A stretch of DNA of 64,000 nt from Gemmatimonadota bacterium (GCA_016704465.1 JADJAD010000015.1:88669-152668); one strand, 5' to 3'; counted from the stretch's first letter, positions 36,408-47,457 are shown. Numbers and translations are program-made. Notes: generated from the sequence alone by a model not told the origin.

Positions 36408-36931
36408 TGTGAGCCTCGGTTGCGGTTGCGAGAGCTGGCGGTGCGTGTGCGCGAAGCCGGCGCCTGTGGGCGCGGGGAGGCCTTGGCAGGGATGAGTCGA
36501 CGCGTGAAGCGCTGCAACAGCTCGCGAGACGCGGCCAGGTCGCACGCTCCGCCAGTGTGCTTTCGTCTTGGCGGAAGCGATCGGACGCCCCCAGCTTCCA
36601 CCGCGCGGTCGAAGGCATCGAGGATGGCCGTGCAGGAGCCGTCGTGAACGCCCACGACCTCGGTGACCATCGCCGCTTCGCCGTCAGGGGAGATGGTGAC
36701 TTCGGTGACGAGCGCCTGCTGGCTGTCGTTGTGAGCAACGATGCGCAGCGTCGTGGCGCTCACCTGCAGCGTCTCGATCGCACTGAAGCCGGCGGTGGCC
36801 GATGCGGTCGCGCAGATGGCGGCGATGGTAGGCAGGGCTGCCGCGCTCGCCTGCATCGTCGCCAGCGGTTGCGCGGGGCGAGTCGGCAGGACGATGGCAG
36901 CAATACGTGGCCGGGATGTCGTGGCGCTCAT
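36404..36931 (-). CDS. DUF2997-like small protein
   Basis: A 175-residue protein, ATG 36931, with no signal peptide. Residues about 60-115 contain TLRIVAHNDSQQALVTEVTI then VVGVHDGSCTAILDAFDRAV. The pattern of a short beta hairpin ending in G-x-x-G-x-S-C followed by a helix is that of DUF2997, known as a partner of Ycf46-like AAA and DUF1257 genes. The rest is low-complexity alanine- and arginine-rich sequence. The stop overlaps the AAA start. Probably a regulatory or adaptor subunit of the ATPase. Confidence 0.55.
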   Translation of the reverse strand: MSATTSRPRIAAIVLPTRPAQPLATMQASAAALPTIAAICATASATAGFSAIETLQVSATTLRIVAHNDSQQALVTEVTISPDGEAAMVTEVVGVHDGSCTAILDAFDRAVEAGGVRSLPPRRKHTGGACDLAASRELLQRFTRRLIPAKASPRPQAPASRTRTASSRNRNRGSQ

Positions 36932-36942
36932 GGTCGCTCCGT

Positions 36943-38031
36943 TCAGGATGTGATTTCGCCGTCGGTCATCTGCTGCTGGTGCTGCACGAGCTGTCGCAGG
37001 TACTCCTCCACGCCATGGTTCTCCTCGGGCTGGGGGGCGTGCGGCGCGTTGGGGGCGGTTGCCGTAGGGGGCGGCGGCGGCGTCCGGTTGGGAGTTGCGG
37101 CTGCTGGCGGCGCATCTGGCGGGTCCATCCGCGCCCCGCCCTGCGCGGCGCCCTCGGGCGTCACCACGTCCTGTCCGACGGCGGCGTTGATGCGGCGACC
37201 GTCGGCAGTCGAGAACTGGAGGTGACGGGGGACGTGAGGGTGGATCTGGTCGAGCGCCGAGACGACGAGCCCCCAACGCCGAAGCGCGTCGTTCCGCACC
37301 GTCTGTCTGCGGCGCTCCCGGCGGCGCATGACCCGGCTCTTCAGCAGCCAGCGAACCTTCGCCGTCAGCACCGCCCACGCCTCTGCCATCGATCGGTAGC
37401 CGACCAGTAGGGTCGCATGGGTGGCAAGCGCGAGGATGATCGTGGCGCCGATGAGGAGCCCGCTGTGCCCCGCGAACGTCTCGCCGTTGGCGACCCAGCT
37501 GGCGGCGCCGGCCATCGCGGTCACACCCAGCAGCAGCAGCGCGGCGACGCCGCGCGACACCCAGAACTCGGCGCCGGCGTTGGGATTCACGTCGCGGTGC
37601 GTGGCCGCCACCCAGGCGCCGGTGCCGATTTCCACCAGCACGATGGCGCCGGTGGAGACGAGCAGGGTCCAGAGCGGCGGATCCTCCATCCTCCACGCCT
37701 GCGCCAGCAGGTGCTGGCCAGCGCCGCCCAGGAGCATGAAGTCGAGCAGGATCGTGCCGACGAGCGCCAGGACCCCGCGCCCCAGGGCGGCGATGATCGG
37801 GGGAGAGTTGTCGAGCACGGCGGGCACGTCGAGCTCCACGTTCCGGACGCTCTCTTCGGCGAGCGTGCGCAGATGTTCGTTTCGTTCGAACTTTTCCACC
37901 GAACCGAACAGATGCTCACGCGCCCTGGCCGCATGTTGCTCGTGCTTGCGAGTCTTCCCTGCCACGATGTCCTGATCGCGCGTGGTGCGGCGTGCGGCGC
38001 GGCGGTCGGTGTCGGTCGTCAGTGCAGGCAT
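36943..38031 (-). CDS. Four-helix membrane protein with proline-rich tail
   Basis: A 362-residue protein from ATG 38031 (MPALTTDTDRRAARRTTRDQ); the open frame further upstream overlies another gene. A basic N-terminal region and an amphipathic helix precede four membrane helices (ALVGTILLDFMLLGGAG, LLVSTGAIVLVEIGTGAW, GVAALLLLGVTAMAGAAS, LIGATIILALATHATLLVG). The cytoplasmic C-terminus is basic (RRRERRRQTVRNDALRR), then rich in proline and alanine, ending VEEYLRQLVQHQQQ. No family recognised. It starts two bases after the vWA-like gene and precedes the DUF2997-like gene by 11 bases. Confidence 0.62.
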   Translation of the reverse strand: MPALTTDTDRRAARRTTRDQDIVAGKTRKHEQHAARAREHLFGSVEKFERNEHLRTLAEESVRNVELDVPAVLDNSPPIIAALGRGVLALVGTILLDFMLLGGAGQHLLAQAWRMEDPPLWTLLVSTGAIVLVEIGTGAWVAATHRDVNPNAGAEFWVSRGVAALLLLGVTAMAGAASWVANGETFAGHSGLLIGATIILALATHATLLVGYRSMAEAWAVLTAKVRWLLKSRVMRRRERRRQTVRNDALRRWGLVVSALDQIHPHVPRHLQFSTADGRRINAAVGQDVVTPEGAAQGGARMDPPDAPPAAATPNRTPPPPPTATAPNAPHAPQPEENHGVEEYLRQLVQHQQQMTDGEITS

Positions 38032-38033
38032 GC

Positions 38034-38800
38034 TCAGTTCCCCCTGGGGTGGTCGAGGAGATAGCGCACAGCGGCGGGGACACTCTCGAAGCGGGTGACG
38101 TCCAGGTCCTTGAGAGCTCCCAATGCACCTGACGAGCTCACCGCCAGGATCTGACCGGCGAAGTTGACGGGTTCGGCAGCGCGCTGGTTGTCTTCGCCAT
38201 CGGTCACCGCGATGAGCACCGAGCGGTAGCTGGAGGTGCGCGGGAGCGGCTCCTCGAGCATGCGGGCGCGGCGAGCATGGCGCGCCAGAGATCCGTCTTG
38301 TGCGCATCGCGAGGGGCGGCGAGCGCCGAGTCGACGCTCGCGCGGAAGCGGCGCGCATCCTCGGCCGCATGCCCGAGTCGCGCCTGCTCGAGCGATCGGT
38401 GGGCGACCATCGCCGAATCGTGTGCCTTCTGTCGTGCCCTCACCTTGAAGGTCGGGCCATTGGGATCGGGAGCGGGCGGCGCAGCGACCGGAGGTGCAAC
38501 GTAGAACCGGACAAGCGGTGCACTGGAGCGCGCCGAGATCGTGCCCACGGCGAGCTCGCCGCCAGCGGCGATGATGGCGTCGATGAGCGGGTCGAGGTCT
38601 GCTCGCCGCACTCGCGGCGTGGCGGTCGCGTCGCCCGAGGGTGATGTCGTCGAGCACCGCGAGCGCAGCAGCGCAGCGGGCGACTCCTCGATCGCGATGG
38701 CGGCGCGGGTGGCCTCGGTCCGCGACGAGCTACCGACCGGTGCGCACGCGGAGACTGTCGCGAGGGCGATGATGGAGAGCGAGGGGCGAAGGGTACGCAT
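38034..38800 (-). CDS. vWA-like lipoprotein, frameshifted
   Basis: The lipoprotein signal MRTLRPSLSIIALATVSAC ends at residue 19. The mature part carries DLDPLIDAIIAAGGELAVGT then SSAPLVRFYVAPP, a helical stretch KTDLWRAM, and after a frame change near 38240 the segment SYRSVLIAVTDGEDNQRAAE, typical of the second half of a von Willebrand A domain, ending AVRYLLDHPRGN. The metal-ion-dependent adhesion site (DxSxS) is not clear and may be lost in the first part. It heads operon B, two bases before the membrane-protein gene. Confidence 0.6.
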
Positions 38801-39232
38801 GCGGGCTCCGTGGGCGGCGGTGGTGGGCTTCATCACGGGAGACGGCGCGTCAATGTGGTTCTGACGGATGGAGGAGCCGGCTGTGGTGCCGGAGGGCCGG
38901 GGTCTGGGGAACGGAAGACGAGCCGACCACCACCACACCTCCCACCGCTCGCTTCCGCTCCCAGGCGCCCCGCGCAACAAGGACGGATGCGCGGAGAGAA
39001 TCTGACCGACACGCAGTGGGTCGTTCGACGCGAGCGTTACCGGCGCTCAGCGGCGATCATGCGGCGGGCTGGCGGGCCGTCGCTGAAGGGACCGGCGGTT
39101 GGCGAGAGGCGACGAGGTGGGTGAGGAGGGTGTCAGAATGCACGAGCGCCGGTCGTCTCCGACCGTACGAGGGGTGATGACCGCCTGCCGGCCGTCGCGC
39201 CCTCACCACCTCTCTTCATTTGGAGAACCACC
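38801..39232. other. 432-base stretch without a recognised gene
   Basis: Between two divergently transcribed lipoprotein genes, so probably promoters for both. A peptide NLTDTQWVVRRERYRR (38999-39046) weakly recalls the start of an IS5-type transposase but is too short to call. Confidence 0.45.
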
Positions 39233-39684
39233 GTGCGCAACCGCCTCGCCCTCGCCTTCGCTCTGGCGCTGTCCTTCACCGCCATCGCCTGCGGCACCGA
39301 CCTCGCCACGCAGCCGAGGCAGTCCACCGCCGCGGGCACCAACACCAGCGCTGCCAGCGTGACGAGCACCGGCATCTATACGATCCGCCTCTTCAATGTC
39401 GACGACACCGTCACGGTCTACATCAATGGCCAGCCGGCGGCGCGCGCCGGCTACTTCGAGACACGGGCCACGTGCCGATCGACGCCTTGCTTGTTCCCGG
39501 CCGCAACGAGATGCGCATCACCGTGGACAACTTCATCAGCAGGTGGACGTTCGGCTACGAGATCCGCAAGAACGGCGTCCTGGTCAACGAGGAGTGGTGC
39601 GGCACGGTGGGGACGTGGGGGTGCAGGAACAACGACACCACGCTCGGGCGCGTGCTTGATCGGCGGCGGTATTTCGTGAACTGA
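39233..39684 (+). CDS. Lipoprotein with small beta-sandwich domain, frameshifted
   Basis: A lipoprotein signal (MRNRLALAFALALSFTAIAC) is followed by a serine/threonine linker and a compact all-beta domain beginning YTIRLFNVDDTVTVYINGQ. Near 39465 the frame changes and continues GHVPIDALLVPGRNEMRITV to DRRRYFVN. In other proteins the xFNVDDTvtvyiNGq pattern occurs in jelly-roll or carbohydrate-binding-like folds. Two cysteines in EEWCGTVGTWGCR may form a disulfide. Function unknown; probably surface-exposed. Confidence 0.55.
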
Positions 39685-39973
39685 CCCGTGGGCTCGCGGT
39701 GCCGGCGATGTGGCCGGCTCCGCGCGGGGCGCCCAGCGCCGTCGGATCCCGCCTCCGCGCGCCCAAGTCGTGTCGCAGCTGGAGATGAAGCGCCAGGTTG
39801 CGGTCTGAACGCGTGCGTTGCATATCGCGGCGACCGGGATCGGCGACGCGCGTTGGTGTTACTCCGATCGCCTGGCGGCGGGCTCATTTCCCTTCACGGG
39901 GTTCGTCCGGCAGCCGTCCTGCTCGCATCGCCTTCGAAGAGCCGCTCGCAGTCTCACTGCACCTCACCCTGCC

Positions 39974-40240
39974 ATGGGACAATTTTCTGGTCAGCGCAAG
40001 GAAGGGGTCCTCGGTTTCTTCACAGTAATCGGCTGGACCGCAACGATCCTCGGTTTGGTCAACGCGAGGCTGATCTCCTACCAGGCGGGCGCCTACGCGC
40101 TGCTGGGCATGGTGATCATCGTCGCTCTCTCCGCCATACTTCGATCGTCCCTCGTCCGTGCCACCTTGCGCGTCGCACTCCCGCTTGCCGCTCTTGCCTT
40201 CCTAGTCATACGTGAGGGCGGGGCGACATGCAGGCGATGA
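39974..40240 (+). CDS. Small two-helix membrane protein
   Basis: An 88-residue protein from ATG 39974 (MGQFSGQRKEGVLGFFTVIG). Three hydrophobic stretches are visible (GFFTVIGWTATILGLV, ALLGMVIIVALSAIL, ATLRVALPLAALAFLVI). Composition and intact frame favour a real gene; no family recognised. It overlaps the micro-ORF downstream by 13 bases, which suggests coupling. Confidence 0.5.
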   Translation: MGQFSGQRKEGVLGFFTVIGWTATILGLVNARLISYQAGAYALLGMVIIVALSAILRSSLVRATLRVALPLAALAFLVIREGGATCRR

Positions 40241-40320
40241 AGGCTATGGCAGGAGCGATCGTGGCGCTGCTGGTGGCGCTCTTCGGCCTCTATATCATGA
40301 TCCGCGGGCTCTTTCGATAA
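40228..40320 (+). CDS. Single-TM microprotein
   Basis: A 30-residue frame, MQAMKAMAGAIVALLVALFG then LYIMIRGLFR, with one perfect membrane helix and basic ends. It overlaps the preceding small membrane-protein gene by 13 bases. Such proteins often modulate larger membrane complexes; the SEDS/PBP genes end 41 bases away on the other strand. Confidence 0.4.
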   Translation: MQAMKAMAGAIVALLVALFGLYIMIRGLFR

Positions 40321-40361
40321 GCGGCACGCCCCTCGGATGGGCAGGGTCCGCGCTCGACTCC

Positions 40362-42608
40362 TCAGGTGGCACAGCCGGACAGCGCCTTCCAGTCTCGCCT
40401 GAGACTTCGCAGCATCTCGTCCCGGAAGTAGGCGACGTGATAGTCCGGCAGGGTGGCCAGACCGGCCGGGCGCTCTCGCAGCTTGAAGTACACCATGCCT
40501 ACCACGCCGCAGTCGAGTGCTCGGGGAGTCGACGGGTAGTTGGTGCCCAGGGCGAAGAGGAATGACCGCACGAACAATCGTGAACGGTCGACCCCGAGTG
40601 TCCCCGTCTTGGCGAGCAACTGCGTCGGGGGACCGAAGACTGCTCGAAGCGAGTCCGAAATCGACGCTGCGGTGCCATCCGTGCCCGACTCGTCGCAGCC
40701 CCCTCGCGAAACTCGGGTACCAGGGTTGTGCGGCGAGTCCAAGCGACGACGCGGACGTGTTGACCTCGCTCGGTGAGACCTGCGGGGCGGCAAAGTTGAG
40801 CTGCACCGCGTTGTCGGTCAGCACTCGCGCAAAGGCCTGCGCGAGATCCAGGATCGTCCACCGATTTTCCCACGCACCAAGGGCGTACTGGGCCAGGAGC
40901 GCGGTGGTGGTGCCTGCAGAATCGGGGAGCACCAACGAAGGGTGCGAGCGCTCCGGCTGGAGTGCGAGCGGTGCCAGCACCGAGTCCCCGTCGAGCGTGC
41001 GGGCACTCTGCCAGAACTCGGACTGCCGCCCGAGCGCGCGACTGACTTCGCGGTCTGCCGCGACGCCGAACAGGTGCAGCAGCCCAGTGGCCGCCGCCCC
41101 CTGCGTGAGTCGATCGGCATCGACTCGGCCTCCTGCGCCTGTCGGAATGCGAACCGGTTCACCGGGCGCCGACAGCGATGCAAAGAGGAGGGCGACCGAA
41201 AACCGATTGTTGGAGCAGCGCAGGAACTGCTCGAGGTCGACATCCGCCGGCACCACTCGGCAGTTCTGGGGACTGTCGAAGTCGACGCGGCGACCGAACA
41301 GTTCCGTCACGCGCCCTGCTCGCGATGGCACGGTGAGGCGTGTCAGGTCGGGACGTTCCGAGAGAATGGCCGCACCAAGGATCGGCTTGACGGCCGAGCC
41401 CATGGGCGTCGCCTCGAACGATCGTATGCGCTCACCGACACCCGACGCCCGCTGCTCCGTGAGGGCGAGCACCCGGCCCGTGCGCGCTTCCGCGACAACA
41501 ACACTCGCGAAATCGATCGGAATGTCCCGGCGTCGAATGAATGCCGCCAATCGGTCGCGTAGCGTGCGACTGAGTTCCGCATCGATGGACAAGGGCAGCA
41601 CGCGCTCCCCAGCCGCTGCGGGAGCGGCATTTCGGGGTTGGAGCCGCAGGGAAAGGGGAGCAGGGCGCCGTCCGAACTGACGAGCCGGCGCCGACCGTTG
41701 GACCACTGCGTCGTGCTGATCACGTTGGTGCGTGTCCGGCTCAGCAGCATCGGCTCGAGCGGAGCGAGCATCACCATGCTTCCGGGCGACAACCACGCGG
41801 TGTCACGCCGTGACAGTCGCCGATCGTCCACGCGAGTGTCGCCGTAACCCGGCACCAGTGCCACGCGTTCTGCCTCGACGATCAGCGTTGCCTGCGGCAG
41901 CTCCTGCCTGGCCCGCCCCAGTGCCGAGACGCAGTACACCAGAATTCGCGCATCGGCCACGCCCGCGATGCTCTGCCGTTCGAAGCGACAGGTGCGATTC
42001 GCCGCACCGTCTCGCACGGGCTGTTCGCTCGAGGTGTCGAGCGGAATGGTGCGCTGCAATCCGACCAGCGACATGGTGCTGCGGCTGTTGCGCGCCGTGA
42101 CGGTGAGCGACGAGCCCAACTCGAAGGTGATGCCACGCAGCCCGGACGTCGACGTGGACCGCACCAGCGCGCGGCTGCCGTCCAGCCGCCGGCTCACGCG
42201 AAACACCGAGGGATTGAGCCCTGCGAAACTGTCGCGCTGCGCTCGAGTGGCCGCGGCGCGCGACGCCCAGCGCTCGTGCGTATTGAAGTCGGCGATCTGG
42301 TCATGAAGAAAGCCCGCCTTTCGAAGGCTCGGGACGCCGAGCGGACTTCCGGTTGCGATGATTGAGTCGGCGGTCAGGGAGTCGACGCCAGCAGCCAGGC
42401 GCACAGGTTCGTTGGCACGTGAGTAGACGAAGAGCGAGTCGAGTTCGCGTTCCACGACGTCGAAGGTCAACGCATGTCGCTCAGACGGTGATGTCGCCAC
42501 TCGCCACGACGCCCAGATGGTCACGGCGAGCGGCGACGCGGCGCATGTGACAAGTACCAGCAATGCCAACCGCGTCGGAGCGGAGGCCTGGCGTAGCGCG
42601 CGCATCAT
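40362..42608 (-). CDS. Class B penicillin-binding protein (FtsI/PBP2-like transpeptidase), frameshifted
   Basis: The N-terminus (MMRALRQASAPTRLALLVLV) is a signal-anchor helix. A long periplasmic region of about 320 residues without recognised pedestal motifs follows. The transpeptidase domain has all three catalytic boxes: SxxK in MGSAVKP (Ser codon 41395-41397, Lys 41386-41388), SxN in RCSNNRFSV (about 41200) and KTG in LLAKTGTLG (about 40606). Frame changes lie near 41640 and 40690. The start overlaps the SEDS gene stop by four bases, the arrangement of FtsW-FtsI and RodA-PBP2 pairs, so it should cross-link glycan made by that partner. The large unusual periplasmic part suggests a specialised synthase, not the housekeeping divisome enzyme. 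Confidence 0.8.
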
Positions 42609-45600
42609 GGCTCACCCTCTCGTTCGCCAAAGAGGATCGCCAGGAGCAGCGTGGAACAGATCGCCACGCAGAACAGCACGTCCGACCAGGAGTTGAGCCC
42701 GAGGAACGGGATGTTCTGTCCGGTCAGGGGAACCACGCCGAGGTTCCCCATCGCCACGTAGGCCGTAGGGACCGTGAGCCAGAGCGTGCCGCCGAGCACG
42801 AGCGCCTGACGAGCGGACGACAGCCCGGCGGCGCTCTCCTCTGCAGAGGTGGCAAGGAACCACGCAAACACGACCACGACGATGTACAGATACACGGAGA
42901 GCACCCCGAGCACCCCAAGAAGGCCGTGCTCGGATGCGATGAAGGTGGCGAACACGTTCTCGGCGAGGGCGGTGGGGCGAGAGATGCCGCGTCCTTCGAG
43001 GGGCGCTCGAGCCAGCCCTTCTCCTCCCCATCCCGACGCCGCATACACGCGTCCACCCCATGCCTGCTCGATGCTGCGAAGGATCTCGTCCCGTGCCACG
43101 CTCGGGCGGGCGGCAACAAGCACCTTCTCCAACGCTTCCGGATCGCGAGCCGCGATGCTTCGTACCGTCGCCCGCGCAAAGGCTCCTTCGGCGCCGAGCA
43201 AACGCGCCGCTTGCCCGGACGCACCGCCGATGTGATGAAACGCCGAATCGCGCGCAAGAAAGGTGTCTGCTTCATGCAGCGCGCGTGTGTCGGGAAACAG
43301 CACCGGTCGCACGGCAGCCATCACGGCCATGACGAACCCGAGCGCAAACAGCTGCAGCGGACGCGAGAATCGGGTCACGTCCGCCGCGAGCAAGACCGTT
43401 GCGAGCAGGGGGACCAGGCAGATCAGGCCGAGTCCGAAGTCGAGAATGGCGACGGGGACGAGGCAGATGAATGGAAGCAACAGCACGAATGCATCGAGCA
43501 TGTGCCGCCGGACACCGGCCGTCACGATGCGGCGCCACGCACGGCCGGCCAGCGCCGTTCCCTGCCCGTGTTCGCCCGATGAAGAGGCCGGCGTCCCGGT
43601 GGTGTCGACGGGCCAACGGGAGAGGGCGAGGCGTCGCCATCCATGGATCATCCCCACACGAGCGGCGAGCAGATACAGTACGAACACGGCCGCAAAGAGC
43701 GAGAATGGCCCCCCCACCAGCAGCGACACACCGGAGAGCACTGCGAGCATCAAGGCAGACTCCACACCTCGCATGCGTGCGAAGGTCGTTGCCGCATCGC
43801 GCGAACCAGGTCTCCGCCACGTGCGCACGATGAGCGCCGCAAGCACCACGACGGTCAGGACAGCGCCGATGGTGATGAGCAGGGCCAGCGCCTTCCGGTA
43901 GAAGGCAAGCGAGATGAGGATCACGAAGAGCGCCGTATGCAGCAACCCTCTCAGCTGCGCCGACTCCGGCGGCGGGACGAGGAGGGTCGACAACGGATCT
44001 GCTCGTCGCAGCCGGCGACTCTCCGAGGGCCTGGACAGGCCGAATCCGATCCATGTCAGCAACACCGACGCGACCACGACCGCCGCCCCCTGGAGCGCGT
44101 CCCGCTCACGCCAGGCGAGGAGCGCGAGCGCAAGTAGTATGAGGAACGTCCCGAGGTCGAGCGTCACCCGCCGTCGCTCGGTGGATGGGCGCGCCTCCAT
44201 GCGTGGAGCCGGCTCCGCGCCGTGATTGCCCCCGATCGCCAGGCGTTCGATCCGCTCCACGAGCCTCGGCCAGAGCGCGACCGTACCCACCAGCACCAGC
44301 AAGGTGAGCGGAAGCGCGATCCAGAGGCCGATCGCCGTTGCTTCGCCGCGCTCGTTGTACGGTTCTGCGAGTGCGGAGCGCAGTCCGAGCGCCAGGCGCA
44401 GCGAGCCCAAAATCGTGATGGCCGACAACAGCGACCACGCGAGTCGTGCCCGGGCGGTCTGCGCAATGAGCAAGTCGCGAAAGACATCGATTCGCAGTAG
44501 GGCCCAGCCCGTTCCGATCCAGAGCACGACAAGCGCGACGATAGGGAGTACCAGGTCGACGACACTCCCGACATTCACGCGCCCAACGCGCAGCAGATAG
44601 CCCGCGTCGACCTGCCCGTGCAGCCGCTCGGCCGCTACACTCGTGAGCTGGTTATAGCGGAGCACCGTGGCGCCGGATCGCTGCACTAGGCGAGCGCTGT
44701 CGGCACCCTGCTCCAGCCGACCCAGAAGCCCGTAACGCGCGGTATCGAGCCCGACGTCGCCGAGGAAGAGTTGTGCTACGGGCGGTGGCGGGTTGCGCGT
44801 GGTGACGATCGCGCACGCCACCCCGGCGCCACAGACGCTGCGTGGGGAATTGAGGGCGAGTCGCGGGCGAGGTCTTCGGACAAAGCTCACCCGGATGCCT
44901 CGGCGCCCGTCCACTCTTCCTTCATCGCTGATGACGAAGCGCCATGCCCTTCCGTTCGTCACCACGCGTAGCGTATCGCCAGCGGCGAACTCCCGATTCG
45001 ATGCCGTATCGAGCGGCTCGAGCACGCACTCGGGCTCGCGCGCGGCGACCCGGGCGCGCGGCCAGCGGACGGCCAGTCGTCCGACGAGGATGCCTTCAGC
45101 GTCCAGCGACAAAACGAATACAGCGGGCGAGTCCAGGCGACAGCGCGCCACCGGCATCGAGCACACCCACGTCGGTGCCCATTCGCAGTGCCCGGCGCAG
45201 TCGCTGATCGTGTACTTCTTCAGGATCGTCGAAGCGAAACTCCTGACCATCCACCTCGAGACCGCCGCGTACCCCGAAGGCCAGCAGCTGCAACCGATGG
45301 CGTTGTCCCCGCGCATCACGAAGTGCGATTTCACGGGATGCACGCGACAGTTCGGCACCCCAGATTGTCGACACGCCTCCCGACGGACGCCGGCGCTCGA
45401 TCCAGTCCACCCCCTCCACGGCGGTCACGGCGTAGCCACTCGGCGTCGGCTTGACGCGCAGCTCCCACCCTCCACGCCACGCTCCTCCGACTCCAACCGC
45501 ACATCGAGCCCCGGACGCGCGACACCAAGGCGTGTCTCTGCCGAGTCGTTCAGCAGAAAGACTCCTGCGCGCTCGAGCGTGTTGCTCCCTTGCCGGGTGG

Positions 45601-45826
45601 TCACCCGCCACGTCACGTGCGCGATGAAGCCGATACACAGCCCCACGAGCACCATCCAGCGACGAAAGGGCCGAAGCTGCGCTCGGGGCTCGTGAAGCGT
45701 GCACGAGAAGTGCGACGCGTACGCGAGCAGCACGCCCATCCATGCGCCAAGCAGTGACCCGGCGATCATAGAGCCCAGCGCCAGGACGAATCCGGGCAGC
45801 GCGAGAAGCACTGGTCGCAGTCTCAC
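42605..45826 (-). CDS. Giant SEDS-family (FtsW/RodA/SpoVE) glycosyltransferase homologue, frameshifted
   Basis: About 1,070 residues, against about 400 for FtsW or RodA. An N-terminal part with two helices (PVLLALPGFVLALGSMIAGS, MVLVGLCIGFIAHVTWRV) leads to a soluble region of about 300 residues with ligand-binding-like beta strands; frame changes are near 45480 and 45135. The C-terminal 600 residues are polytopic. The SEDS end is recognisable: AENVFATFIASEHGLLGVLG (the FtsW SDFIF-type motif region) and PLTGQNIPFLGLNSWSDVLF, matching the conserved P-x-TG-x-x-x-PFxSxG loop. SEDS proteins polymerise lipid II into glycan strands. It overlaps its PBP partner by four bases and follows the pseudokinase by 42 bases. 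Confidence 0.78.
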
Positions 45827-45868
45827 GCCGCCGCCATGCGTCGAGTCATGGCGACTTGCAGTTGATGC

Positions 45869-47457
45869 TCACGCATGGTTAGAGCGCTGCGCCGCGAGCA
45901 GTGCGGCGAAGAGTGCTTCGGCCTCCTGCGCGCGGACGTCGGCAGCAGCGATCGTCTCGCGCCATTGCCGTTCCGCAACTCGCCGACTCCGCTCGGCATG
46001 CTCCACTACGCCGTCGGGCGACTTCCGCCCGTGACACAATCGCCGATGGCTCGGCGCCAACTACGAGCAGCATCTCGAGGAACATGGGCTGCAGCCCTTC
46101 GAGCGCGTGGCGCAGCGCGCTGAAGCGAGTGGCGCCATAGGTTGCGCGAATTGCCTCGAACTGCTGCAGTAGCTCCAGATCTGGTGTGTCACTTGCCCGT
46201 AGCCACGGATCGATGCGCAGCGGATCGATGGGCACGCCACTCGCGCGGAGCGCTGCCACGCGCTCGATGTACCGGGCCTCGGCGCGCGTAACAATGCCGT
46301 CCGCCGGCGTGGCATGCAGGATCCGTATGAGGAACTCGGCCGCATCGACGATGCGCGTGGGCGGGGACATGCGCAGCAGTACGCCCAGGCGCGACGTGGG
46401 CGCCGCGCTCGCCAGGTCGGCGTGCATGCGAGCGGCCGCCGGCAGGAGGCGGCTTGCGGGTGTGCAACAGACGGTGACCGCCTCGCCGCCGTCGATCTGA
46501 ACACGACGCACCCGGAGCTCGGCGACCAACTGTGCGAAGTCAGGGTCGATCTGTCGCAACAGTGTCGAGCTCACCGACTCCAAGCTTCGCGCCAACTCGG
46601 TGGGGTAACGCGCTGCGGCATCCTGCAACGATTGTGCGTCCCAGACGCCCATGTCGCCCACGATTATCGGCGGCACGAGTTGCCCCTCGAGCCATGCCGC
46701 CAACTCCCTGCGGCCCCACCGCTGCGCTGCGTCGGCGTGGGCGAGGCTGTGGACGAGGAAAACGGTGCTGAACCAGGCGTCGCCTGGCGCGTCGGGCGCA
46801 GCGGACCACGCAGGCTCTTGGCATGTCGGAAGCGCTGGGCGAGACGCACGAATTCGCTTGAAGAGCGTTTCGCGGTCAGGATCTCCCAACTCCACGGGAT
46901 ATCCACCCCAGGCGTGCCGCCCGGTCAGCATTTCAGCCAGCAGGAGGCCGAGGCTCCACCAGAGTTGACGGTCGTCGCGGCCAGAGCTCACGCATTGCGG
47001 GCTGGCGTATCGCGCGTGCGCTGGGCCACCGGGCTCCCCGTCGAGCACGAAACGGAGGGGCGTCGCTGCGGATCCATCGGTCGCCTCCGCCTGAAGCGCG
47101 CCGCCGGGCGAGACGGTGCACGGGGCAACAGTCCGTCCCATCGTCGACCGCTTCGATCACGCACCGTACGATCGCTTGCACGCACCCGGGAGCGCGCGTC
47201 GTCGCCGCGGGTAGGGAGTGAAGCGGGACGCGCGTTCGCCCGCCCGGTGTCGGGGGTACGATCGAATCGATTGCTGGCGATTCGTCCTCGACCACCGATA
47301 CCCGTTCGTCGTTGACCTGTGGGTACGCCGGTGACGGCGCCGGTTCCGCGTCAGGCGCCGGCGAGACGTGCGCTAGCGGCTCGCCACAAGCCGTGCAGAC
47401 CGCTTCGAGGTCGTCGCTCGGGATCGTGCCGCATACGCGGCATGAACGATCTGCCAT
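45869..47457 (-). CDS. Zinc-ribbon pseudokinase, frameshifted
   Basis: The ATG at 47457 has a perfect GGAGG seven bases upstream. The N-terminus MADRSCRVCGTIPSDDLEAV then CTACGEP is a zinc ribbon (CxxC-CxxC), followed by an acidic, proline-rich linker. The next part keeps only a kinase C-lobe: PVHRLVAPCTVSPGGALQ at the catalytic loop (Asp missing), no DFG, then HARYASPQCVSSG and WWSLGLLLAEMLTGRHAWGG, the APE-to-F-helix region. No glycine loop or VAIK lysine is seen, so it should not phosphorylate. A 250-residue helical domain and a coiled coil (VEHAERSRRVAERQWRETIA) complete it. Frame changes near 47130 and 46040. Its place before SEDS/PBP recalls kinase-family regulators of mycobacterial wall synthesis. 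Confidence 0.62.

Noticed and set aside
38999..39046. IS5-type transposase start (NLTDTQW)
   Set aside because: Only about seven residues fit, with no continuation and no inverted repeats.
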